Shown here in pieces: positions 1 through 7,341 of a DNA stretch of 19,351 nt (position 1 is its first letter; each line of letters starts with the position of its first letter). Origin of the DNA: JBBDJB01 sp040880125. Lineage in GTDB: Bacteria; Planctomycetota; Planctomycetia; Pirellulales; JBBDJB01. The notes under the pieces are model-generated. The model was not told the DNA's origin. It saw only the letters and a program-made list of their open reading frames with translations, and made no database searches. Both the position numbers and the translations under genes were made by a program. The DNA is taken from contig JBBDJB010000038.1 in the NCBI GenBank assembly GCA_040880125.1, positions 1-19,351 of the forward strand. The letters are read 5' to 3'.

Positions 1-6
1 TTAGAC

Positions 7-55
7 TGTCACCCATGTGTCCGAACATGTGTTACCCATGTCACCGGTCCAAACA
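7..55. repeat. Two imperfect copies of a TGTyACCCATGT motif at the window edge
   Basis: Copy one starts at 7 (TGTCACCCATGT) and copy two at 30 (TGTTACCCATGT); they differ at one base in the 12-base core. Both continue into a CCG-rich stretch and then AACA, with a few extra bases in copy two. The motif lies just upstream of the MCE gene and does not extend a coding frame convincingly. Similar CCCATGT-rich stretches are, as far as I recall, found beside transposase genes in planctomycetes, but no transposase is visible here and the left edge cuts the region. It may be a remnant of a mobile element or a local regulatory repeat. Confidence 0.4.
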
Positions 56-90
56 CGGGGCCAGCCGTGGCACCCTACCGAAAGTCGATC

Positions 91-1269
91 ATGAACGATC
101 GTGTAATGCAATTTCGAGTCGGGGTCGTCGTGGTGGCCACGCTGCTGATCACGGCCATCTTGATCCTGGTCAGCAACAGGCGGTTGCCGATTATATCGCC
201 CGGCCGGTACACGATCTATGTGAAGCTCCCGCAGGCGCCAGGCGTCTCCACCAATACGCCGGTGCGGAAAAATGGTTTGACCGTAGGCCGGGTGGAGGAC
301 GTCCAGTTCACCGACGACGGCAACGTGCGGTTGACGCTCGGCATCGACGAAGGCGTAAAGATCCGGCGCGGCGATCAGTTGCGCGTGCGGGCGTCGCTGT
401 TGGGCGACGCCGTGCTCGACTTTGTCCCCGGCGGTCGAGTGCCGCCTGCCGGACAGCCGCCCGGCGGCGCATCGGACGGCAGCCAGGTGCGGCGCAGCGA
501 CCAATTCGTGAAGCCGGCCAGTCTAAACCTGCAAGTCGAGGATCTCCCGCCGGAGGACGACGTCGTTGAGCCTGGCGAAACAATTGAGGGCGTCGTCGTG
601 GCCGATCCGCTGGAGATTTTGGCCAACGTCGAGGATAACCTCATCGAGGCTATCGACTCGGTGCGCGACGCCGGCAACAGCATCGACCAGCTCGCGGATC
701 GCGTGAACGATCTATTGGAAGGTAACGACGAGCAGATCACGAGGATCATCACGAAGACCGAAACCGCCCTGGACAATTTCAACACGGCGATGAGTACGTT
801 CGATGAGTTCCTCGGCGATGAAGAGCTGCGGGCGAATCTGCGCCGCAGCCTGGAGGGCTTGCCCGAACTGCTCACCGAAACGCGCGAAACCGTGCAAGGC
901 ATCCAGCGCACCGTTCGCGTGGCCGAAGAGAACCTGGAGAACCTTCAGGGGTTCACCGGGCCGCTAGGTGAGAGCGGACAGCAGCTCGTTGACAAGGTCG
1001 AGTCGAGCGTCTCCCACCTGGACGAGATCCTGGAGAACGTGGCGGCCCTGTCCACGTCCGTCAACAATCCGGAGGGTTCCGTCCGGCAGTTCCTCGACAA
1101 CCCGGACCTATATCAGAACCTGAACCAGGCGGCGGCGAATATCGAGCAAGCCTCGCGGCAATTGAAGCCGACGCTGCACAACGTCCGCGTATTCACGGAC
1201 AAGATCGCCCGCGACCCCGGCCGCATCGGCGTCTCCGGCGTACTGCGCCGCGAGAGCGGCGTAAAGTAG
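91..1269 (+). CDS. MCE/MlaD-family lipid-transport substrate-binding protein
   Basis: Predicted inner-membrane-anchored MCE protein of 392 residues. The ATG at 91 is chosen because the membrane helix (about residues 9-27) follows it closely; an in-frame GTG at 67 would add eight residues with no clear benefit. The MCE domain is about 39-115, with the typical V-x-x-x-G-x-x-V-G-x-V pattern at about 58-68 (RKNGLTVGRV). A Pro/acidic linker follows (about 116-180), then a long predicted helical region (about 180-365) rich in Glu, Asn, Leu and Gln. MCE proteins form rings that carry lipids between membranes, usually with a MlaE permease and MlaF ATPase; those partners would lie to the left, outside the window. 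The class is well supported; the cargo is not known. Confidence 0.85.
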   Translation: MNDRVMQFRVGVVVVATLLITAILILVSNRRLPIISPGRYTIYVKLPQAPGVSTNTPVRKNGLTVGRVEDVQFTDDGNVRLTLGIDEGVKIRRGDQLRVRASLLGDAVLDFVPGGRVPPAGQPPGGASDGSQVRRSDQFVKPASLNLQVEDLPPEDDVVEPGETIEGVVVADPLEILANVEDNLIEAIDSVRDAGNSIDQLADRVNDLLEGNDEQITRIITKTETALDNFNTAMSTFDEFLGDEELRANLRRSLEGLPELLTETRETVQGIQRTVRVAEENLENLQGFTGPLGESGQQLVDKVESSVSHLDEILENVAALSTSVNNPEGSVRQFLDNPDLYQNLNQAAANIEQASRQLKPTLHNVRVFTDKIARDPGRIGVSGVLRRESGVK

Positions 1270-1294
1270 CTGTTTCGCCGTAGCGTCCGCTGTA

Positions 1295-1351
1295 GCTGAA
1301 ATAGCGAAAATTCAGCCGCCCGCCCTGAAGCTGGATTCGTGAGAATTCAGC
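1295..1351. repeat. Family A hairpins, copies A1 and A2
   Basis: Two 22-base imperfect palindromes lie 26 bases after the MCE stop. A2 (1330-1351) has arms GCTGGATT and AATTCAGC closed by one G-T pair, around a six-base loop CGTGAG. A1 (1295-1316) is more diverged: only GCTGAA and TTCAGC pair. Three more copies occur at 5051-5164. A2 is followed 13 bases later by family B hairpin B1, the same order as A3 and B2 near 5051-5099. Confidence 0.7.
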
Positions 1352-1364
1352 CGACGTTGAGGTG

Positions 1365-1386
1365 GCACAGACATTCCTGTCTGTGC
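1365..1386 (+). repeat. Family B hairpin, copy B1
   Basis: Perfect nine-base-pair inverted repeat: arms GCACAGACA and TGTCTGTGC around a TTCC loop. It is preceded by GGTG and followed by GTAGGGTCCGC, a tail that is also seen after copy B5 near 19300. The same 22-base unit is found at 5078 and 8387 without change and at 6654 and 19271 with changes. Confidence 0.85.
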
Positions 1387-1404
1387 GTAGGGTCCGCACG
1401 GGCG

Positions 1405-1437
1405 CCCTCTCCCTCTGGGAGAGGGCCGGGGAGAGGG
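1405..1437 (+). repeat. Family C repeat, copy C1 (33 bases, strong hairpin)
   Basis: The first 21 bases form a perfect nine-base-pair stem, arms CCCTCTCCC and GGGAGAGGG with loop TCT, followed by CCGGGGAGAGGG, which repeats the right arm. The full 33 bases recur exactly, in reverse orientation, at 6807-6839 and 8423-8455. The copy sits 136 bases after the MCE stop codon. Read in the direction of the upstream gene, all three copies have the same orientation. There is no T-run, so it is not a textbook terminator, but a role in ending or stabilising mRNA is plausible. Confidence 0.8.
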
Positions 1438-1811
1438 TGTCTTGGCTGCTGCACAGGCGTTCTTAATTGCGCCTCCGTCAGCCCTGACTCCGACCCCCGT
1501 CAAACGGTGTACTTTGCCGCCACGGACCTTTATAATGGGGTGTGGCAAGCCGGCCCCGTCGCGCCGGCAAGCCCACGGCGAGAGAGACTCCCGCTACGAC
1601 CACCACGTAGTTGACGAACCTGCCTTGGGGGCCTCGCCGAGAACAGCCAATTCGACGGCGTGAGCCTTGAGCGGCTGGGTCCGCTCGCACAGATGTCCGC
1701 CGTGGCGTACTGGCCAAATGTCGCCGCCGGCGATTAGAGTAGTCTGAGGACGAATCGATCGTGGGGCACCGGCAACCTCCCTTGCCTAGCTCAACAAAAG
1801 GAACGGACGAT
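1438..1811. other. Gene-free leader region before the PSCyt1 gene
   Basis: Apart from the TATAAT box at 1531, I see no gene, RNA or strong structure in this stretch. The octamer GGCAAGCC occurs twice (1544 and 1566). Short open frames here have no recognisable domain. A GTG at 1761 is in frame with the PSCyt1 gene, but the ATG at 1812 has the better ribosome-binding site. Confidence 0.5.
1531..1536 (+). promoter_or_regulatory. Candidate -10 box (TATAAT) upstream of the PSCyt1 gene
   Basis: A perfect TATAAT followed by GGGG stands out in GC-rich surroundings. No good -35 hexamer lies 16-18 bases upstream. Transcription starting here would give a leader of roughly 270 bases before the ATG at 1812. 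The call rests on sequence resemblance only. Confidence 0.35.
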
Positions 1812-4800
1812 ATGCTTTCGTGGTTGCGTCCTCGCCAACAGTCGCTTCGAGTCCACCGCGGCCTTCGCGTCGTCACTGTGCTGGCCGTGATGCTCGCCTT
1901 CCTCGGGCAGCCGTACTTTGGCCAGCAGACGCGCGCGATGGCGCAAGATGAGGCGAAGCCCCCACCGTCCGCCGGCGAAAAGCAGCCCGCCGCTGAAAAG
2001 AAGATCAGCTTCAACCGCGACATCCGGTCGCTGCTCTCGGACAACTGCTACGCGTGTCACGGTCCTGACGAGGCTCACCGTGAGGCCGGCCTGCGGCTCG
2101 ATGAAGAGGAAAGCACGCTGGCCGAGCTGGAGTCCGGCTCGATTGCGATCGTCCCGGGCGACAGCGCCGAAAGCGAACTGGTGCGGCGCATCACGGCCGA
2201 AGACCCATTCGTGCGCATGCCGCCTGCCGACAGCGAGAAGGAACTGACGCCCGGCGAGATCGAGCTGATCACGAAGTGGATCGACCAGGGCGCGCAGTGG
2301 CAGAAGCACTGGTCGTTTGTCGCGCCGCAACGTCCTGAGCCGCCAGTCACCGCGCATGAGCCGCTTGTCCGCAACCCGATCGACTCGTTCATCTTCGCCA
2401 GCGCCGTAGAGGCGGGTATGTCCCCGTCTCCGATCGCCGACAAGACCACGCTGATCCGCCGCGTCACGCATGACCTGACCGGTCTGCCGCCGACGCTCGG
2501 GGAGATCGACGACTTTCTGGCCGACGAATCCCCGGAGGCTTACCGCCGGGTCGTGGAACGGCTGCTCAATTCACCCCGCTATGGCGAGCAGCGCGCCCGT
2601 TTCTGGCTCGATGCCGCCCGTTACGGCGACACGCACGGCCTGCACTTGGACAATGAGCGCTCGCTGTGGCCCTATCGCGATTGGGTCATCGAGGCCTTTA
2701 ACCGCAACATGCCGTTCGACCAGTTCACGATCGAGCAGCTCGCCGGCGACCTGCTGCCCGATCCGACGCTCGATCAGCGGATCGCCACCGGGTTCAATCG
2801 CTGCAACGTCACGACCAGCGAAGGCGGGTCGATCGACGAGGAGTACTACGTCCGCTACGCGGTCGACCGCGTGGAGACCACTTCGACCGTTTGGATGGGC
2901 CTGACCACCGGCTGCGCCGCCTGTCACGATCACAAGTTCGACCCCGTCACACAGAAGGAGTTCTATCAGCTCTTCGCGTACTTCAACAGCATCGAAGAGA
3001 AGGCGATGGACGGCAATGCGCTGTTGCCGCCGCCGACGGTAAAGGTTCCCACGCCCGAGCAATCCACGGCGCTCGCGCAGCACGAAGCCCGCGTTGCCGA
3101 GATTCGGCAGCGGATCGAGCGAGAGCTGGCCAATTACCAGTATACCGACCCCGGCGAAGGCACTGCCCAAGCCGAGGCTCCCGGCCGCGCCGATTACATC
3201 TGGCTGGACGACACGCTTCCCGAAGGGGCCAAGCCCGAGGGCGACGGCCCCGAGCCGTGGCGATTCGTCTCCGCCGACGAGCATCCGGTCCATAGCGGAA
3301 AGCAAGCGACGGTCCGCACGGCCGACGCCCGTAGCCAGCACTACTTCACCGGCGCCCAGCCGGGCATGCGAGTGGGCGAGGGCGATACGCTCTTCGCGCA
3401 CGTCTATCTCGATCCATCCAATCCGCCGCGGGAGATCATGCTCCAGTGGAACGACGGCAGTTGGGAGCACCGCGCGATCTGGGGTGAAGATTTGATTGAG
3501 TGGGGCACGGCCGATTCGCCGAGCCGGCTGGCGATGGGCGCGCTGCCCGAGCCCGGCGGCTGGGTACGGCTGGAAGTCGAAGCCGCCAAAGTCGGCCTCG
3601 CGCCCGGTGCCGTAGTCAACGGGATCGCCTTCACTCAACACGGCGGTACCGTCTATTGGGACACCGCGGGCATCGTCACGCAGACGCCGCAAGACGGGCG
3701 GCAGTTCGAGTCGCTCGCCGCCTGGGCAGCGCTGGAGCGCTCGCGCGAGGATTCCTCGCTGCCGCGCCCCGTGCAACGCGCCCTCCGCACCGAGCCGCAG
3801 CGGCGCAGCGCCCAGCAAGAGGATCGCGTGCGCCACTACTTCATCGAAAACGTCTACGCCCCCGCCCGGATCATCTTCGAGCCGCTGCACGAGCAGCTCG
3901 CGCAAGAACAGCAGAAGCTCGATGAGCTGAACAAGCAGATTCCCGGCACGATGGTGATGGACGAGATGGACCAGCCTCGCGACGCCTTCGTGCTGATCCG
4001 CGGCGAATACGACAAGAAGGGCGACAAGGTGGACCGCGGCGTGCCGGCCATTTTTCCGCCGCTTCCCGAGGACGTGCCGAACAACCGCCTCGGCCTGGCC
4101 CGCTGGCTGGTCGATCCCGCGCATCCGCTCACCGCCCGGGTGACGGTCAATCGCTTCTGGCAGCAGCTTTTCGGCACCGGTCTGGTGAAGACTGCCGAGG
4201 ACTTCGGCGTGCAGGGCGAACGGCCCTCGCATCCGGAACTGCTCGACTGGCTGGCCACGGAGCTGGTGCGCAGCGGTTGGGACGTGAAGCACATGGTCCG
4301 CCTGATGGTCACCTCGCACACCTATCAGCAGCAATCGCGGATCACGCCGGAGATGCTCGAAATCGATCCGGCCAACCGTCTGCTCGCCCGTGGTCCGCGC
4401 TACCGGATGGATGCGGAAATCGTCCGCGACACGGCCCTGTCCATCAGCGGACTGTTGGTGGACGACATCGGCGGCCCGAGCGTGAAGCCGTATCAGCCGC
4501 CGGGCCTCTGGGAAGTCGTCGGCTACACCAGCAGCAACACGGCCAAGTTTGTCCAGGACCACGGCGAGAATCTGTTCCGCCGCAGCATGTACACGTTCTG
4601 GAAGCGGACTTCGCCGCCGCCGACGATGCTGATGTTCGATGCCCCGTCGCGCGAAACCTGCACCGTCCGCCGCGCCCGGACGAATACGCCGCTGCAGGCA
4701 CTGGCCCTGATGAACGACACGCAGTATGTCGAGGCATCGCGCCATCTGGCCCAGCGGATGATGACCGAAGGCGGCTCGACGCCGGACGAGCGGATCGCCT

Positions 4801-5033
4801 TCGCTTTCCGCCTGGCCACCGCCCGGCAGCCGGGCGCCGACGAAGCCCAAGTGCTACTGGACGTATATCAGGATCACCTGGCGGAGTTTCAGGCCGACCC
4901 GGAGGCCGCGGCAAAGCTGATCGCCGTCGGCGAGACGCCCCGCGACGAGTCACTCGACCCGCCGCAGTTTGCCGCCACGACGATGGTGGCGAGTTTAATA
5001 TTGAACCTCGACGAGACGATCACCAAGCAATAA
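1812..5033 (+). CDS. PSCyt1-DUF1549-DUF1553 secreted haem-motif protein
   Basis: Predicted 1073-residue exported protein. The ATG at 1812 is preceded by AAAAGGA nine bases upstream, and a signal-peptide-like segment follows (about residues 18-42, ending near AMAQDEA). A planctomycete cytochrome C domain (PSCyt1) carries a CxxCH haem motif at 79-83 (CYACH) and a typical RMPP-type distal segment. DUF1549 follows (about 195-420), with a second CxxCH-like motif at 368-372 (CAACH, then DHKFDP). Residues about 465-640 form a Trp-rich insertion that looks like a beta-sandwich. DUF1553 spans about 757-1015 (NNRLGLARWL, FGTGLVKTAEDFG). These proteins are abundant in planctomycetes; their reaction is unproven, with oxidative polysaccharide breakdown often suggested. 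The DUF1501 gene downstream is the usual partner. Confidence 0.92.
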   Translation: MLSWLRPRQQSLRVHRGLRVVTVLAVMLAFLGQPYFGQQTRAMAQDEAKPPPSAGEKQPAAEKKISFNRDIRSLLSDNCYACHGPDEAHREAGLRLDEEESTLAELESGSIAIVPGDSAESELVRRITAEDPFVRMPPADSEKELTPGEIELITKWIDQGAQWQKHWSFVAPQRPEPPVTAHEPLVRNPIDSFIFASAVEAGMSPSPIADKTTLIRRVTHDLTGLPPTLGEIDDFLADESPEAYRRVVERLLNSPRYGEQRARFWLDAARYGDTHGLHLDNERSLWPYRDWVIEAFNRNMPFDQFTIEQLAGDLLPDPTLDQRIATGFNRCNVTTSEGGSIDEEYYVRYAVDRVETTSTVWMGLTTGCAACHDHKFDPVTQKEFYQLFAYFNSIEEKAMDGNALLPPPTVKVPTPEQSTALAQHEARVAEIRQRIERELANYQYTDPGEGTAQAEAPGRADYIWLDDTLPEGAKPEGDGPEPWRFVSADEHPVHSGKQATVRTADARSQHYFTGAQPGMRVGEGDTLFAHVYLDPSNPPREIMLQWNDGSWEHRAIWGEDLIEWGTADSPSRLAMGALPEPGGWVRLEVEAAKVGLAPGAVVNGIAFTQHGGTVYWDTAGIVTQTPQDGRQFESLAAWAALERSREDSSLPRPVQRALRTEPQRRSAQQEDRVRHYFIENVYAPARIIFEPLHEQLAQEQQKLDELNKQIPGTMVMDEMDQPRDAFVLIRGEYDKKGDKVDRGVPAIFPPLPEDVPNNRLGLARWLVDPAHPLTARVTVNRFWQQLFGTGLVKTAEDFGVQGERPSHPELLDWLATELVRSGWDVKHMVRLMVTSHTYQQQSRITPEMLEIDPANRLLARGPRYRMDAEIVRDTALSISGLLVDDIGGPSVKPYQPPGLWEVVGYTSSNTAKFVQDHGENLFRRSMYTFWKRTSPPPTMLMFDAPSRETCTVRRARTNTPLQALALMNDTQYVEASRHLAQRMMTEGGSTPDERIAFAFRLATARQPGADEAQVLLDVYQDHLAEFQADPEAAAKLIAVGETPRDESLDPPQFAATTMVASLILNLDETITKQ

Positions 5034-5050
5034 GCACGTTCGCAAAGATA

Positions 5051-5072
5051 GCGGAATTCGCAAGAATTCAGC
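5051..5072. repeat. Family A hairpin, copy A3
   Basis: The arms are GCGGAATT and AATTCAGC around a six-base loop CGCAAG; one of eight pairs is mismatched. It starts 18 bases after the PSCyt1 stop codon and is followed five bases later by hairpin B2, repeating the A-then-B order seen at 1330-1386. Confidence 0.65.
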
Positions 5073-5077
5073 CGGTG

Positions 5078-5099
5078 GCACAGACATTCCTGTCTGTGC
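5078..5099 (+). repeat. Family B hairpin, copy B2
   Basis: Identical over all 22 bases to B1 at 1365: arms GCACAGACA and TGTCTGTGC, loop TTCC, preceded by GGTG. It lies between the PSCyt1 and DUF1501 genes, which run in the same direction. Confidence 0.85.
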
Positions 5100-5111
5100 G
5101 TGACAAGCTTT

Positions 5112-5164
5112 GCTGAACTCTCACGAGTCCAGCTACGAAGCGGCTGAACTTTCACAAGTTCAGC
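5112..5164. repeat. Family A hairpins, tandem copies A4 and A5
   Basis: A4 (5112-5133) has arms GCTGAACT and AGTCCAGC with loop CTCACG. A5 (5143-5164) has arms GCTGAACT and AGTTCAGC with loop TTCACA. They are spaced 31 bases start to start and match at 19 of 22 positions. Their loops read as the reverse complement of those of A2 and A3, so the element occurs in both orientations. A5 ends 22 bases before the DUF1501 start codon and may affect translation initiation. Confidence 0.7.
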
Positions 5165-5186
5165 TACACGAGTCCAGGAACAAGTT

Positions 5187-6647
5187 ATGAATCCACAGCG
5201 CGAACACGAACTGCTCGTCACGCGACGGCATTTCTTCGGACGCACCGCCACGGGCATCGGCACCGCCGCCTTGGCGTCGCTGCTCAATCCGCAGCTTCTG
5301 GCCGGCGCCGCCGCGTCCGAACAGGGCGGAGGCGTGCTGGACCAGCCGCACTTCAAGCCGAAGGCGAAGCGGGTCATCTACTTGTTCATGTCCGGTGCCC
5401 CCTCGCAGATGGACATGTGGGATTACAAGCCCAAGATGAACGACATGTTCGACAAGGATCTGCCCGAGTCGGTCGTGATGGGGCAGCGTTTCACCACCAT
5501 GACCTCCGGCCAGTCGCGGTTTCCCATCGCACCGTCGATCTTCAACTTCCAGCAGCATGGCAAGACTGGCACCTGGGTCAGCGAACTGCTGCCACACACC
5601 GCCGGCATCGTCGACGACATCGCCCTTGTCAAAACGGTCAACACCGAGGCCATCAACCACGACCCGGCCATCACCTACATCCAGACCGGCAGCCAGCTTC
5701 CCGGCCGGCCGAGTATGGGCGCGTGGCTCTCCTACGGCCTGGGGTCGATGAACGAGGATCTGCCGGGCTTCGTTGTGCTGCACTCCACCTGGAGCGCCAA
5801 GCGTGACGCCCAGGCACTGTATGCCCGGCTATGGGGCGCCGGCCTTTTGCCGTCGGAACACCAGGGCGTTTCGCTCCGATCGCAGGGCGACCCGGTGCTG
5901 TATCTTTCCAATCCGCCGGGCGTCAGCGAAGCGGCCCGCCGCCGCATGCTCGACGGTCTGGCTTCGCTCAACCGCAAGCAGTACGAGACATTCGGCGATC
6001 CGGAGATCAACACCCGCATCGCGCAGTACGAGATGGCTTACCGGATGCAGACCTCCGTGCCGGAACTGCTCGACTGGTCGGACGAGCCGAAGCACGTGCT
6101 GGACATGTACGGCGAGGACGTGCACAAGCCGGGCACCTTCGCGGCCAACTGTCTCTTGGCGCGGCGGCTGGCCGAGCGAGACGTCCGCTTCACACAAGTC
6201 TTCATCCGCGGTTGGGACCAGCACGGCAATCTGCCCTCGGACATTCGGCTCATGTGCAAGGACGTTGACCAGGCGTGCGCGGCACTGGTGACCGATCTGA
6301 AGCAGCGAGGCATGCTCGAGGACACACTGGTCGTCTGGGGCGGCGAATTCGGGCGGACCGTGTACTGCCAGGGCGGACTGTCCAAGACCAACTACGGCCG
6401 CGATCACCATCCGCGCTGCTTCAGCGTCTGGATGGCCGGCGGCGGCATCAAGCCCGGCATCACCTACGGCCAGACCGACGAATTCAGCTACAACGTCGTG
6501 GAGAACCCGGTGCACATCCACGACCTGAACGCCACCGTGCTACACTGCCTGGGCATCGACCACGAGCGGCTCACCTACCGCTTCCAGGGCCGCGATTTCC
6601 GCCTGACCGACGTGCACGGCAAGGTGGTGCAGGATCTGCTGGTGTAG
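5187..6647 (+). CDS. DUF1501 family Tat-exported protein
   Basis: 486-residue protein with an ATG at 5187 and AGGA seven bases upstream. The N-terminus has a twin-arginine signal (TRRHFFG at 12-18, then a small-residue hydrophobic segment to about 42), which fits export in folded form. The rest matches DUF1501, a family distantly related to the sulfatase/alkaline phosphatase fold: FMSGAPSQMDMWDYKP near residue 70, WDQHGNLP in the middle, WGGEFGRT, NYGRDHHP and a C-terminal HIHDLNATVLHCLGIDHERL segment. The conserved Asp, His and Glu residues fit a metal site, but the substrate is unknown. The gene follows a PSCyt1/DUF1549/DUF1553 gene by 153 bases, the standard planctomycete pair, so shared transcription is likely. 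The length looks normal and no disruption was seen. Confidence 0.93.
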   Translation: MNPQREHELLVTRRHFFGRTATGIGTAALASLLNPQLLAGAAASEQGGGVLDQPHFKPKAKRVIYLFMSGAPSQMDMWDYKPKMNDMFDKDLPESVVMGQRFTTMTSGQSRFPIAPSIFNFQQHGKTGTWVSELLPHTAGIVDDIALVKTVNTEAINHDPAITYIQTGSQLPGRPSMGAWLSYGLGSMNEDLPGFVVLHSTWSAKRDAQALYARLWGAGLLPSEHQGVSLRSQGDPVLYLSNPPGVSEAARRRMLDGLASLNRKQYETFGDPEINTRIAQYEMAYRMQTSVPELLDWSDEPKHVLDMYGEDVHKPGTFAANCLLARRLAERDVRFTQVFIRGWDQHGNLPSDIRLMCKDVDQACAALVTDLKQRGMLEDTLVVWGGEFGRTVYCQGGLSKTNYGRDHHPRCFSVWMAGGGIKPGITYGQTDEFSYNVVENPVHIHDLNATVLHCLGIDHERLTYRFQGRDFRLTDVHGKVVQDLLV

Positions 6648-6653
6648 GCGGTG

Positions 6654-6675
6654 GCGTAGACACTCTTGTCTGTGC
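6654..6675 (+). repeat. Family B hairpin, diverged copy B3
   Basis: Arms GCGTAGACA and TGTCTGTGC around loop CTCT; the two changed positions still pair as G-U and U-G in RNA. It begins seven bases after the DUF1501 stop, preceded by GGTG. Copy B5 has the same distance and context after the last gene. Confidence 0.7.
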
Positions 6676-6687
6676 TGAAACAGATTC

Positions 6688-6704
6688 CCCTCCCTTCGGG
6701 AGGG
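6688..6704 (+). terminator. Candidate terminator hairpin after the DUF1501 gene
   Basis: Seven-base-pair perfect stem, arms CCCTCCC and GGGAGGG with a three-base loop TTC, 41 bases after the DUF1501 stop and between convergent genes. No T-run follows on either strand, so termination by this hairpin alone is uncertain. Confidence 0.35.
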
Positions 6705-6806
6705 AACAGAGAGAGCCTTCCGCTTTCTTCAGAGGCTGCGCTGAGCGACGGGACGAGGTAGCGATTGGCAGAGATGCAAAGCAGTGGATTTCGCTCAACG
6801 ACGAAA

Positions 6807-6839
6807 CCCTCTCCCCGGCCCTCTCCCAGAGGGAGAGGG
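6807..6839 (-). repeat. Family C repeat, copy C2
   Basis: Exact reverse complement of C1 and identical to C3. The hairpin part is 6819-6839, arms CCCTCTCCC and GGGAGAGGG with loop AGA; 6807-6818 is a second copy of the left arm plus CGG, which could compete for pairing. It lies 22 bases beyond the minus-strand tsaE stop codon, in the same relative orientation as C1 after the MCE gene. Confidence 0.8.
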
Positions 6840-6861
6840 AGTAAAAGGGCCTTCCGCCTCC

Positions 6862-7341
6862 TCAATCGCTTCTTGCTTGATCGAGCCTCTCCAAACACTC
6901 CGCGTAATACTCCGACGCGCTGCTGACCACAAATCGCCGCGACGTCAGCCCGGTCACCTCGATCTCGATTCGCAGCACCTCCAGCGGAAGCGACTCGGCG
7001 ACGCGGTCGGCCCATTCGATGAATGTCCAGCCCGGTGACTCGAAGTACTCCTCCGGCCCGAGCGCTTCGAACTCGTCCAAGTCCTTCAGCCGGTAGACGT
7101 CCAGGTGCGTCAGCGACCGCTCCCCGTGATATTGCTGCACGAGCACGAACGTGGGGCTGACGACGGTGCGCGGATCGATACCGACTGCTTGCGCCACCGC
7201 GCGGACCAGCCGGGTCTTGCCGGCCCCCAGCGTACCGATCAGCGCCACCACGGCCCGCTCCGGCAACGCCGCCGCCAGCAACTCCCCCAGGCGGTCCACC
7301 GCCGCCTCGCTCGGCGCGTCGAAAGTCCACGTGCGCGTCAT
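6862..7341 (-). CDS. tsaE: tRNA t6A biosynthesis ATPase TsaE
   Basis: 159-residue cytoplasmic P-loop protein of normal TsaE length. TsaE works with TsaB and TsaD, which place threonylcarbamoyl on A37 of ANN-decoding tRNAs; ATP hydrolysis by TsaE resets the complex. The Walker A motif is at 36-43 (GTLGAGKT). Family segments follow: SPTFVLVQQY at 62-71, HLDVYRL at 79-85 and FIEWADR at 107-113. The ATG is placed at 7341 because it aligns with the family start and overlaps the thiL stop codon (TGATG); a longer frame back to 7440 would only run inside thiL. The overlap suggests translational coupling with thiL. tsaB and tsaD are not in the window. Confidence 0.93.
   Translation of the reverse strand: MTRTWTFDAPSEAAVDRLGELLAAALPERAVVALIGTLGAGKTRLVRAVAQAVGIDPRTVVSPTFVLVQQYHGERSLTHLDVYRLKDLDEFEALGPEEYFESPGWTFIEWADRVAESLPLEVLRIEIEVTGLTSRRFVVSSASEYYAECLERLDQARSD

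Noticed and set aside
2571..4850. Long minus-strand open frame (759 codons) inside the PSCyt1 gene
   Set aside because: It is antisense to a well-supported gene, has low-complexity Arg/Gly/His-rich composition and no domain. GC-rich codon use often leaves such antisense frames open.
5187..6647. DUF1501 protein as an active sulfatase
   Set aside because: The family shares the fold but I could not identify the sulfatase Cys/Ser-x-Pro-x-Arg formylglycine motif.
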